Origin: CALXOJ01 sp034120015
GTDB lineage: Bacteria > Spirochaetota > Spirochaetia > JAFGXN01
DNA length: 64,000 bases
NCBI GenBank assembly: GCA_034120015.1
Contig: JAXEIF010000002.1
Location: forward strand, 1 to 64,000
Direction: 5' to 3'
Under the pieces are notes generated by a model. The model did not search any database and was not told where the DNA came from. It saw only the letters and a list, made by a program, of their open reading frames with translations. Below are positions 27,443 to 35,599 of this stretch, piece after piece. Within the stretch, counting starts at the first letter, position 1. Each line of letters opens with the position of its first letter. The translations under genes were made by a program, and so were the position numbers.

Positions 27443-29152
27443 TTATTTTACATTAGCCTTTTCGCGGGCCATGCGTTCAAGAGCCATAAAATCCGTTTTT
27501 CCGACTTTTGTTCTCGGAAAATCGGATAAAAATTCGAATTCTTTCGGGCAGCTTTGCGGCGCAAATTCCTTACGGCAAAGTTGCTGCAGTTCTTTTTCGA
27601 TCTTTGCGGAAGGTTTCATGTTTTCATTCAAAATAATATAGGCCTTCAAAACGTTCAGCTTGTACTGATGAGGAATTTTGACGACGCAGGCTTCTTTGAC
27701 GGCTTTGTGCGTCTGCAGAATTTCCTCGACCAGTGTCGGATAAACACAAATTCCGCTCACCTTGATCATTCTTTTTTGGCGAAGTTTAAAGAAAATGAAT
27801 CCGTTTTCGGACATGCTGCAGATATCACCGGTGTGAATCCACTCATGACCGTCTTTGTGCATTCGTTTTGTCTGTGCCGTTTCCTCGGGTTCGTTGAGAT
27901 AGTAGAGCATGTTGGTCGGGGCACTTACGCACAGTTCTCCGTCGGTGCCGTAAGGCAATTCGATTTCGGTTCCCGGCTCGACAACTTTGGCCAGGACATT
28001 GGCGCACGGAATTCCGATCGACCCGATTTCCTGGTTTTTGTCGGGGTTAATGGCGCAGGGAGGAGCACATTCCGTCAGACCGTAGCCTTCCCGGGCCGTT
28101 TTCGTACATCCCGCTTTTTTCAGAGCAATATTCAGTCTGTTTTTTAGCGTTTCCGGGATTTTGTCTCCTCCGCAGAAAATTCCTTTCAGAGGCGAAAGGT
28201 TGAGTTTCCAGATAGACTGTGATTCGAGCATCAGTTTGAAGAGGGTCGGAACGCCTGACATGATTTTCGGGCATTTGTACTTCATTGCCTGGTAAATGAA
28301 CTTATTGGCAGGTTTCGGTATCAGAAGAGAAATTCCGGCAGTCATCATCGGTGCATGGACACCGATGGCAAGACCGAAACAGTGAAAGGTCGGCAAAACA
28401 GCCAGAAAGGCATCGCCCGGTTTAAGAGCATCTTCACGGGCCAGCATAGCCATCGCCTGCGTAACAGCTGCGTTCAGAATAAAATCGTTATACACAATTC
28501 CTTTCGGTTTTCCAGTTGTGCCGCCGCTGTAGAGGATGATGCTCGGATCTTTCGCTGTTTTCGGAAACGGATCGGCGATGGGGCCTCTCTGTCTCATGAA
28601 TGGCCACCAGTAAACGGCATCGGGAGATGTAATCTTTTTCTTCCCCTGAAAAAAGTCATAAATATTTAAGAATGTTTTCTTTGTTTTCGGGAGATAATCC
28701 TGAACTTTAAGAATGATGAGCTTTTCGCAGTTTGTTTTTTTTATCTGATTGACAAAATTTTTATATTGAAGATCGAGAATAACGGCAGCCTTGCTGTTGG
28801 AGATGGACAGACAGTCGTAAACTTCTTTTTCACCGGCAAGAGGGAAAAGCATGCTGGCAACAGCGCCGATTTTGCTCAGTGCATAAAAGGCAATGACTGT
28901 CTGCGGAATATTTGGCGCACAAATAGTTACGGAATCTCCGGCACCGATTCCCAATTTCGAAAAAGCCGCTGCACAGCGGTCGATTTGTTTTAAAAATTTT
29001 CGGTAGCCGATAGTGGAACCTAAATAATACAGGGCTGCATGATGCGGATACCTTTCGGCATTTTCCCGGATAATGGAGTATGTCGTTTTGTCCGGAATTG
29101 TCACAAACTCCGGAGAATCGCCGTAATATTTCAGCCACGGTTTTTTTATCAT
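27443..29152 (-). CDS. AMP-forming acyl-CoA synthetase (long-chain fatty acid CoA ligase family)
   Basis: 569 residues. Adenylate-forming motifs are complete: P-loop ILYSGGTTGKPKGIVYND, motif YGLTECAPP, WIHTGDI, RQKRMIKVSG, and the C-terminal catalytic lysine region PRTKVGKTDF. It should activate a carboxylic acid with ATP and load it on CoA in the cytoplasm; a fatty acid is likely in view of the size and the spirochaete need for host lipids, but chain length is unknown. ATG 29152 follows AGGTGA; upstream in-frame sequence would encode an odd hydrophobic tail and has no ribosome site. Located directly upstream of galT. Confidence 0.88.
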   Translation of the reverse strand: MIKKPWLKYYGDSPEFVTIPDKTTYSIIRENAERYPHHAALYYLGSTIGYRKFLKQIDRCAAAFSKLGIGAGDSVTICAPNIPQTVIAFYALSKIGAVASMLFPLAGEKEVYDCLSISNSKAAVILDLQYKNFVNQIKKTNCEKLIILKVQDYLPKTKKTFLNIYDFFQGKKKITSPDAVYWWPFMRQRGPIADPFPKTAKDPSIILYSGGTTGKPKGIVYNDFILNAAVTQAMAMLAREDALKPGDAFLAVLPTFHCFGLAIGVHAPMMTAGISLLIPKPANKFIYQAMKYKCPKIMSGVPTLFKLMLESQSIWKLNLSPLKGIFCGGDKIPETLKNRLNIALKKAGCTKTAREGYGLTECAPPCAINPDKNQEIGSIGIPCANVLAKVVEPGTEIELPYGTDGELCVSAPTNMLYYLNEPEETAQTKRMHKDGHEWIHTGDICSMSENGFIFFKLRQKRMIKVSGICVYPTLVEEILQTHKAVKEACVVKIPHQYKLNVLKAYIILNENMKPSAKIEKELQQLCRKEFAPQSCPKEFEFLSDFPRTKVGKTDFMALERMAREKANVK

Positions 29153-29328
29153 ATCATTCACCTGGTAAAATATAATAAATATACTTAACATTATAAACAT
29201 GATTGACATATTTATGCAATAAGAAAAAACAATGCCGAGAAAATTTTTAGCGAAAAGGTGATTTTTTCGAAATCAGAAGCCGATAAAAAGATTGAGACAG
29301 TTTTTCATTACGGAAGTTGAGGTGTAAA

Positions 29329-31512
29329 GTGAAAATTCGAACCAAAATCCTGGTCCCCACTATTTTGGGAATTGTGGTCGTTCTGACCGTTGTTTCTCTG
29401 TGTCAAATACTGATGATTGCCTATCGGGAAAAGAACCGGGTTGAAGATACCATCACGGAAGTTTCGAACCGTTATGCCATGGAGGTTCTTCAGGAGTTTA
29501 TTACCGGAGGTTACGGGACAACTCAGAATTTGTCGATTGCTTTTGAGTCTCTTTACAATGCGGGAGAAATCGACCGGAATAAGCTGAATGTCATTCTCCG
29601 TAATTTTTTGGAAAAAAACAATGATTTGTACGCGATATGGAGTGTTTGGGAAAATTGCGACGGTCTGGATGAGAGTTACCGTCGGCGGGGATTGGGACAT
29701 CCGGAAACAGGCGCTTTTGTTCCTTTCTGGTATCGGGCTTCGGACGGAAAGATTCTGCTTTCCGAATGCCGTTTTTATAATTCCCCTGGGGAAGGAAAAG
29801 GTTTGTATTATAAAATACCGATGGCAAAAAATGCATCCGTTATTATGGAACCGTCACAGGAAATTCAGAACGGAGAATTGCTGCAGGTTGTCAGTTTTGT
29901 GACGCCGATCCGGATTGACGGCAAACCGGTCGGAGTGGTCGGTGTCGATTATAATCTGAGCCGTTTGACCGAGCGAATCGGGGAATTTGCTTTTCCGCAT
30001 CCGCAATATGATGCCTATTTCTTTTCCGCAGGCGGAATTTATGTTTCTTCATCGGATCCCGAAAAAATCGGAAAAAGTGTTTTGGCTTATGAAGGTCCCG
30101 AAAATATGGCGCAATTGCGGGATTTTTCGAATCACTCGTACTCTATTGTTAATCTGGACGGAATATATAATGTGGCGGTTCCGGTGCGGATAAGCGATAA
30201 TGCGGAAAATCCGTGGGTTTTTGTCCTGACTGTTCCCGCATCGGTTCTTTATCGTGATGCTTATTGGCTTGTCGGAGGAACAATCGCTACAGTGTTTATT
30301 CTGATTGCGGTTGTGATTCTGATTATCTTTTTTGTGTCGCGTAGTATTATCAGACCGATTAATCGAATTTCGGTTATGATAGAAGAAATTGCCAAAGGCG
30401 AAGCCGATTTGTCCAAAACACTGTCCGTTCACAGTAAAGACGAGTTGGGAGATATTGCAGGCTCGATTAATACGTTTATTGCCAAATTGAGAATGATTAT
30501 TCAAAAGATGAAATCGGCTATCGAATCGGCTTCCGAAGTTCAGGGAAAAATTTCCGGGTCGACTCAGAATGCCAGGGATTACACTCAACTCATGACCGAA
30601 GCGATTTCTTCTACTTTTACATGGATGGATGAAGCCAAAAACGAGGTGTTTGATATTTCCCAGAAACTGGAAGATATTAATATGGAAGTTGACGGTTTTA
30701 AAGTTACCGTCGAGAACGGAACCGCCGTCGTATCTCAGTCATCGACAGCTACCAACGAAATTGTGGCGACCATCAACAATATCAGTTCCAATGTTTCCGG
30801 AAATGCCGAAAGCCTGCAGCGTCTGGCCGACTTGTCCGAACAGGGGAAAAACAAGATGGACGAGAATGCGGCACTGATTAAACAGATTAATAACAGCACC
30901 AAGAGTATGTTTGATGCAATTAAGGTTGTTAACGGTATTGCCCAGCAGACCAACCTTCTGGCGATGAACGCGGCTATCGAAGCTGCACACGCGGGTGAAG
31001 CCGGAAAAGGTTTTGCGGTCGTTGCCGAAGAAATCCGGAAAATGGCGGAAGATTCTTCGAAAAACGCATCAATCATCAGTAAAAACCTGATTGAAGCCGC
31101 CAAACTGGTCGAGGCTGTTACGGTTTCCAATACTTCGACTGCTGAAGTGTTCAACGATCTGAATCAGCAGGTGCGCCGGCAGGCACTGGTTCTTGCGGAA
31201 GTATCTTCGGCAATGCTGGAATTGTCTCACAGCGGAAACGAACTGTTGGATATCAGCTCCGTATCGCGTGATTCGATGATTGCCGTCGATAAGGGTGCCG
31301 GAAAAATCGAAAACAGTATTGTCGAAATCAACATGCTGATTAAACACATTTCCGACAACGTCGATCGCGTTTTCTCTCTGATCGGAGATGTCAAAACACA
31401 GGGCGGAGAGTTCAGCGACTCAATGGAGGAATTGTCCGAAGAGGCTTCGAAACTGGGCGCCTATTTTTCCGATATTTCCGAAGAAGTCAATATGTTTAAA
31501 ACGGAAGACTGA
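29329..31512 (+). CDS. Methyl-accepting chemotaxis protein with dCache-like sensor
   Basis: 727 residues. An N-terminal membrane helix (ILVPTILGIVVVLTVVSLC) and a second at about 320-345 (VGGTIATVFILIAVVILIIFFV) enclose a periplasmic domain of about 280 residues. Its pattern, including VGVVGVDYNLSRL and YDAYFFSAGGIYVSS, fits a double Cache ligand domain. A HAMP segment (SIIRPINRISVMIEEIAKGE) follows, then the coiled-coil signalling domain with the invariant hairpin tip INNSTKSMFDAIKVVNGIAQ and NLLAMNAAIEAAHAGE. No C-terminal NWETF-type pentapeptide is seen. The start is GTG 29329 behind GAGGTG. It would signal to CheA; cheR and cheB lie about 26 kb away. Confidence 0.94.
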   Translation: MKIRTKILVPTILGIVVVLTVVSLCQILMIAYREKNRVEDTITEVSNRYAMEVLQEFITGGYGTTQNLSIAFESLYNAGEIDRNKLNVILRNFLEKNNDLYAIWSVWENCDGLDESYRRRGLGHPETGAFVPFWYRASDGKILLSECRFYNSPGEGKGLYYKIPMAKNASVIMEPSQEIQNGELLQVVSFVTPIRIDGKPVGVVGVDYNLSRLTERIGEFAFPHPQYDAYFFSAGGIYVSSSDPEKIGKSVLAYEGPENMAQLRDFSNHSYSIVNLDGIYNVAVPVRISDNAENPWVFVLTVPASVLYRDAYWLVGGTIATVFILIAVVILIIFFVSRSIIRPINRISVMIEEIAKGEADLSKTLSVHSKDELGDIAGSINTFIAKLRMIIQKMKSAIESASEVQGKISGSTQNARDYTQLMTEAISSTFTWMDEAKNEVFDISQKLEDINMEVDGFKVTVENGTAVVSQSSTATNEIVATINNISSNVSGNAESLQRLADLSEQGKNKMDENAALIKQINNSTKSMFDAIKVVNGIAQQTNLLAMNAAIEAAHAGEAGKGFAVVAEEIRKMAEDSSKNASIISKNLIEAAKLVEAVTVSNTSTAEVFNDLNQQVRRQALVLAEVSSAMLELSHSGNELLDISSVSRDSMIAVDKGAGKIENSIVEINMLIKHISDNVDRVFSLIGDVKTQGGEFSDSMEELSEEASKLGAYFSDISEEVNMFKTED

Positions 31513-31558
31513 GGATAGCAAAATCAGGATTCTCATATTGTCCGTCAATAAAAACTTC

Positions 31559-31586
31559 TTGTCTTTACACGGAATTATGGTATAAT
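31559..31586 (+). promoter_or_regulatory. Promoter of the 31616-35559 gene set
   Basis: TTGTCT (31559-31564), 16-base spacer, consensus TATAAT (31581-31586). The leader of about 24 bases contains AAGGAGG, well placed for the ATG at 31616, so this is a conventional led transcript. Confidence 0.65.
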
Positions 31587-31615
31587 TTCCCGTAAAGGAG
31601 GCAGGAAGTTTTTTT

Positions 31616-32221
31616 ATGCTTGTTCCCTATACGGAAAAAGATTTTTCGTTTCGTGCGGAAACCGTTGATGAAATACTGGAATTTCTGGAGGCTTACAGCG
31701 GACAGAAAAAACAGGGACTTCGCTCCGAGTTGACGACTCTCGGTGAGCGCTCGAAAAAAACGGGACAGTTTTTCGAAAGCAAAAAATGCGGATTCTGGAT
31801 CGGATACGACCGGCAGCGTGACGATTATATTATTTACCGAAGAGACGTTTACGATCCGTCCAATCTGTTTTTTGTTTTGTACGATTTAATCGTCACACCG
31901 ACGGACCTGCCTGTCGAAGAAGAAATCGCGTATAAGATTGATGCCGTCGAACGCTATTTTTCCCGTGCTGCGGAAATGGAGGAAGAATCTTTTGCGGAAG
32001 AGAAGGAAGAGGTTCTGAAACTGACCCGGCAGATGGTTGAAGTTACCCGTTCTTTTGATGATGAGGAATTTGATGAAGAAGAGATGGAGCAGATCTCCGA
32101 TGCCATCGATAAAACTTACTTTGCTCCTCTGGAAACGGTTTTTAACGGAATTATCGACAGAATCGCCGAACCGCGGATTAATATTAAAGTCGATTCTCCC
32201 GATCATCTGATAAGGGACTGA
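31616..32221 (+). CDS. Conserved-looking cytoplasmic protein, function unknown
   Basis: 201 residues, no signal peptide or membrane segment. The N-terminal half is mixed (FRAETVDEILEFLEAYSG; FWIGYDRQRDDYIIYRRDVYD). The C-terminal half is strongly acidic and helical (EEEFAEEKEEVLKLTRQ-like and FDDEEFDEEEMEQISDAIDK), probably a coiled coil. I do not recognise a family. It begins behind AAGGAGG, and the next gene, encoding a lipoprotein, starts immediately after its stop, so the two are co-transcribed. Confidence 0.75.
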   Translation: MLVPYTEKDFSFRAETVDEILEFLEAYSGQKKQGLRSELTTLGERSKKTGQFFESKKCGFWIGYDRQRDDYIIYRRDVYDPSNLFFVLYDLIVTPTDLPVEEEIAYKIDAVERYFSRAAEMEEESFAEEKEEVLKLTRQMVEVTRSFDDEEFDEEEMEQISDAIDKTYFAPLETVFNGIIDRIAEPRINIKVDSPDHLIRD

Positions 32222-33847
32222 GTGAAACGTCGTCTGGCGGCAGCCGTTGCCGTTTTCCTCTTTTCGTGTCTGCCTCCCGAAAAAAGTTTTTATCCGACAC
32301 AAACAGCAGCCGATCGGTTTCGTGAAATTAACGTCAGTACCGTTGATTATGCCGGGGGGACGCCGGTTAAGGGAGTGCCTGTGACGGTTTTTAACGAAAA
32401 AGGAGAACAGGTCGAGGTATACGAAAATAAAGACGGCTGTTTCGTTTTTCGTCCCGGAAAAAAAGGTGTCTATTCGCTGAGGGCCGGAGGCGGAAATTCC
32501 GGACGGGCTGTATCGATCTGTTCCGGGATAACCGTTCCTTCTGTTTTTTCTTCCGTCGAATTAAGACTGCCGGAATCGGACCGTCCTGCCGAACCGCCGC
32601 GGTTTTCTCCCGTAAAATATTTTTCGGACACGAATGACAAAGGAAATATACTGACAGACTGCGTGCTTTCCGGAACTCCTGAGAAAGTCAGTGTTTCGAT
32701 AACGGGTATTCATCCCGTTGATTCTTCGACTGCTTACACGGCAAAACCGATTATTGCGGCATTGGATGACGATCCGTATTCGTTCTTTTTAATCGAATCG
32801 GTGACTTATCCGGAAATCGGTATTCCCGACGGTTCGGAGTATCGTACTTCGGCCGAATTCGATTTGTCACTTTTCGATTGGGAGGAAGGTGTTCACTATC
32901 TGGTGTTTCGGGCGTTTGATGTATACGGTAACAACACGCTCCATTATGTTCCTTTCTCTCTTTTGCGCAAAGAAAAAGACCGGGACGAATCGATTTCCTC
33001 TTACCGGCCGGAATGGATTATGGCGGAAGCCCGTACGTTTGGCGTTTCCCGCAATTTATTTACGACGGAAAGCGGGAACAGCACGCGGTATGTTTCTCTG
33101 GATTTTCGGATTTATAAAAATAAGGCGGAACCGGCGGCCGTCCGCGGATTTCTGATTTACCGCAGCGAAGACGGAAAGAATTACGAGTGCATAGCCAAAA
33201 TGAATCACGGCGGCCTGTATGATTCTCTGAGTTACAATTTTACCGATACGGATGCCCGGCTGCGGTTCGGTGAAACGTATATGTATAAAATACGGGCCTA
33301 TGCCGACCGGACACTGAGCCGGTATTCGGATGCTGTCTCCGTTGTTTTGAACGAACCGTATTTTCTTGAAATGTCTCAGCCGGCGGACGGAGCTGTTGTC
33401 GAAACGTCGCCTGTCGTGTCGTTTCGACTGACGTCGGCGGGAACCGGTAATCTTTTTTTTCACTATCGGGAGTTTTCGTTTTCGGTGAATATCGGTCAGG
33501 TCGGAGTGACGATGTACGAATATCCGCTTTACTCTTTCGATGCGGTCTACGATTGTGCTGCCGATTCTTTTTCCGAAACCAACGGCCTCCCTTATTTAAA
33601 CCGCGCTTTTTCCTGTAACCGGCTGACCGGTGAAATCAATGTCGATTTGTCCGCTTTTTCGGCCGATTTGCTGAAACCGGGAGTCTCTTATTGGGTTTAT
33701 ATCGGAAACGAAAATTCGGCGCACGGTCCTTATTTTCGCAATCAAAGCGGTATTTCTTCGTCGGTTGTTTTCGGCAGTTCCGCGGAATGGGGCGGTATTA
33801 TGACCGACACGTTGCGGGTTTTTTCAATTCAAAGGAACGGAACGTGA
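32222..33847 (+). CDS. Lipoprotein with CarboxypepD-type regulatory domain
   Basis: 541 residues from GTG at 32222, directly after the previous stop. The lipoprotein signal ends VFLFSC (Cys16). At about residues 37-90 lies a transthyretin-like carboxypeptidase regulatory domain (TPVKGVPVTVFNEKGEQVEVYENKDGCFVF). The middle and C-terminal parts resemble fibronectin type III modules (VRGFLIYRSEDGKNYECIAK...YMYKIRAYADRTLSRYSD). It is most likely a surface or periplasmic binding or scaffold protein. It overlaps the subtilase lipoprotein gene by 4 bases (GTGA), so the two probably work together at the envelope. Confidence 0.82.
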   Translation: MKRRLAAAVAVFLFSCLPPEKSFYPTQTAADRFREINVSTVDYAGGTPVKGVPVTVFNEKGEQVEVYENKDGCFVFRPGKKGVYSLRAGGGNSGRAVSICSGITVPSVFSSVELRLPESDRPAEPPRFSPVKYFSDTNDKGNILTDCVLSGTPEKVSVSITGIHPVDSSTAYTAKPIIAALDDDPYSFFLIESVTYPEIGIPDGSEYRTSAEFDLSLFDWEEGVHYLVFRAFDVYGNNTLHYVPFSLLRKEKDRDESISSYRPEWIMAEARTFGVSRNLFTTESGNSTRYVSLDFRIYKNKAEPAAVRGFLIYRSEDGKNYECIAKMNHGGLYDSLSYNFTDTDARLRFGETYMYKIRAYADRTLSRYSDAVSVVLNEPYFLEMSQPADGAVVETSPVVSFRLTSAGTGNLFFHYREFSFSVNIGQVGVTMYEYPLYSFDAVYDCAADSFSETNGLPYLNRAFSCNRLTGEINVDLSAFSADLLKPGVSYWVYIGNENSAHGPYFRNQSGISSSVVFGSSAEWGGIMTDTLRVFSIQRNGT

Positions 33848-35559
33848 AAAAGCGTAAATGGGTTTTGCCGATTATGTTTTTGATGTTTCTTTCGTGCCGG
33901 CTCGATTCTCCGGTTTTACCGCAGAGGGATGAAGATCGTCATATTACGGACGGATATGCGTTTTTGAATGTGGTGTCCGGTCAAAAATGCGGTGCTGTTT
34001 TTTGGGCGGAGAGAGGCGGAAAAGTGACCGATTCGTTTTTCAGCAACGGGTCATATTTTTATCATGTTGCCGTTCCCGAAACTGATGCCGAAAAAGCGGT
34101 TGAATTATTGAAGCGCGAAAGTTTTATCGGGGCAGCGGATATCGATACGGTTTTACGGTGGGAAGAGTCGCCGGCGGAGACCGAACCGCTGTTTGCGACG
34201 CAGTATGCCGCCGAATTGTGCCGGCTTAAGGATTTATACGATGATAAAAATCTGATTCTCAAAAACCGGGTGGCGGCAGTGATTGTGGATTCGGGGATTA
34301 ATCCGGTGCATGAGGAGTTGGAGGGAGTTTATCGCGCCGGATGGTCGGCTTTTTCACGCAGTACGGGCGGCAATTACACTTATCTTCTCGATGATTTATC
34401 AACCAATCGGGAAGTGGTTTGGGCAAAAATCACCGATACGGTTTCCTGGGACGCGGTTACGGGCAGTGCACACGGAACCGCCGTTGCATCCGTTATCGGC
34501 GGAAACGGCAGCAACCGAAAGGGTTTTTCGGGTGTGGTCCCGGATATGATTGACATTTATGTTTTGAAAGCATTTGCATCAAACGCCAACGGGGTATCGG
34601 TTCCCGGTTCCGGTTCTTCGTGGGCGCTTTACAGCGGTTTGCAGCGTTATATTTGCGGTTACAGTTCAGCGGAATTCGAAGAAGAAAATCCGGTTTCCTG
34701 GAAAGAATGGACGCAGAAAAACGGGTCTCCTTACCGGCAGAAAGTGCTTCCGGTCAATATCTCTGTCGGAGCTTCCGTCGCTTCGGGTTTTGAAATGTTT
34801 GTTTTGAAAAAGTTATGGGAAAACGACGCTGTTGTGATTGCCGCGTCGGGGAACGAAGGTTTGGGAACCGTGTGTTATCCGTCGGCTTATTCGTTTGTCC
34901 TTTCCGTCGGGGCGGTCGATTCGGCGGGGATCCGGCCGCCGTTTTCCAATTACGGTGACTGTCTGGATTTAACCGCACCCGGAGTTTCCGTGCCGATTGC
35001 GGACGGCACGGGGACGGCCGGCTACAGGTGGAGCGACGGAACTTCGTTTGCCGCACCGTTTGTAACGGGAGTGGCGGCCCGGATGGTCGGAGTGAATCCG
35101 AATCTGACAAAACATCAGCTTTTCTCGATATTAAAAGCATCCGTCATCCGACCCGAAACGGTTGTTTTTGACGGCGGGTTTCATCGCGAATACGGCAGCG
35201 GAGTGATCGATGCTTACGAAGCGGTGACGGCTGCAAAGAAAAACGTTTCGCAGTCGGCGGTTTCGACCGGCGATTTAAATGTCGCTGTCAGAGAAAGCGA
35301 TACATCACAAAGCGGTATCTTCTTTTTTTACCTGTATGATGCCCGGAACCGGCTGGCGGCGGCTCATCCGGCGGGAACGGACGGAACTGTCTTTTTCGGA
35401 GCTTTGTATCCGGGGACTTACCGTTTGGAAATACAGGTTCCCGATTCGGTCGGCAAAGTCGAACCGCCTTTTATGAACGTAACGGTTACGGCTGATACCG
35501 TTCGCGTCGACGGATTTGCATCCGGTGAAACACCGGTATTTTATGTCACATACCGTTGA
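33844..35559 (+). CDS. Subtilisin-like serine protease lipoprotein (S8 family)
   Basis: 571 residues from GTG 33844; longer in-frame sequence upstream lies inside the previous gene. The lipoprotein signal ends MFLSC (about Cys18). The S8 triad is complete: Asp in VAAVIVDSGINPVHEEL, His in SAHGTAVASVIGG, Ser in DGTSFAAPFVTG, with oxyanion Asn in AASGNEG. The residues before the catalytic domain (about 20-125) look like an inhibitor/propeptide region. A C-terminal beta domain (about 480-571; FYLYDARNRLAAAHPAGTDG) resembles a carboxypeptidase regulatory module. It is an envelope-anchored protease, facing the periplasm or cell surface. Confidence 0.9.
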   Translation: MKKRKWVLPIMFLMFLSCRLDSPVLPQRDEDRHITDGYAFLNVVSGQKCGAVFWAERGGKVTDSFFSNGSYFYHVAVPETDAEKAVELLKRESFIGAADIDTVLRWEESPAETEPLFATQYAAELCRLKDLYDDKNLILKNRVAAVIVDSGINPVHEELEGVYRAGWSAFSRSTGGNYTYLLDDLSTNREVVWAKITDTVSWDAVTGSAHGTAVASVIGGNGSNRKGFSGVVPDMIDIYVLKAFASNANGVSVPGSGSSWALYSGLQRYICGYSSAEFEEENPVSWKEWTQKNGSPYRQKVLPVNISVGASVASGFEMFVLKKLWENDAVVIAASGNEGLGTVCYPSAYSFVLSVGAVDSAGIRPPFSNYGDCLDLTAPGVSVPIADGTGTAGYRWSDGTSFAAPFVTGVAARMVGVNPNLTKHQLFSILKASVIRPETVVFDGGFHREYGSGVIDAYEAVTAAKKNVSQSAVSTGDLNVAVRESDTSQSGIFFFYLYDARNRLAAAHPAGTDGTVFFGALYPGTYRLEIQVPDSVGKVEPPFMNVTVTADTVRVDGFASGETPVFYVTYR

Positions 35560-35563
35560 GGTC

Positions 35564-35591
35564 TTGCTCTTCCCCGAAAATTTGATATAAT
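35564..35591 (+). promoter_or_regulatory. Promoter of the TPR-barrel-ExbBD-TonB operon
   Basis: TTGCTC (35564-35569), 16-base spacer, consensus TATAAT (35586-35591). The ATG at 35600 is 8 bases after the -10 with no ribosome site, giving a leader of about 2 bases for the first gene of the operon. Confidence 0.65.
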
Positions 35592-35599
35592 AACCGGTA

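Noticed and set aside
29153..29209. Longer N-terminus for the acyl-CoA synthetase
   Set aside because: The extra 19 residues are a hydrophobic stretch read from AT-rich DNA with no ribosome site, whereas ATG 29152 follows AGGTGA and begins the family homology.
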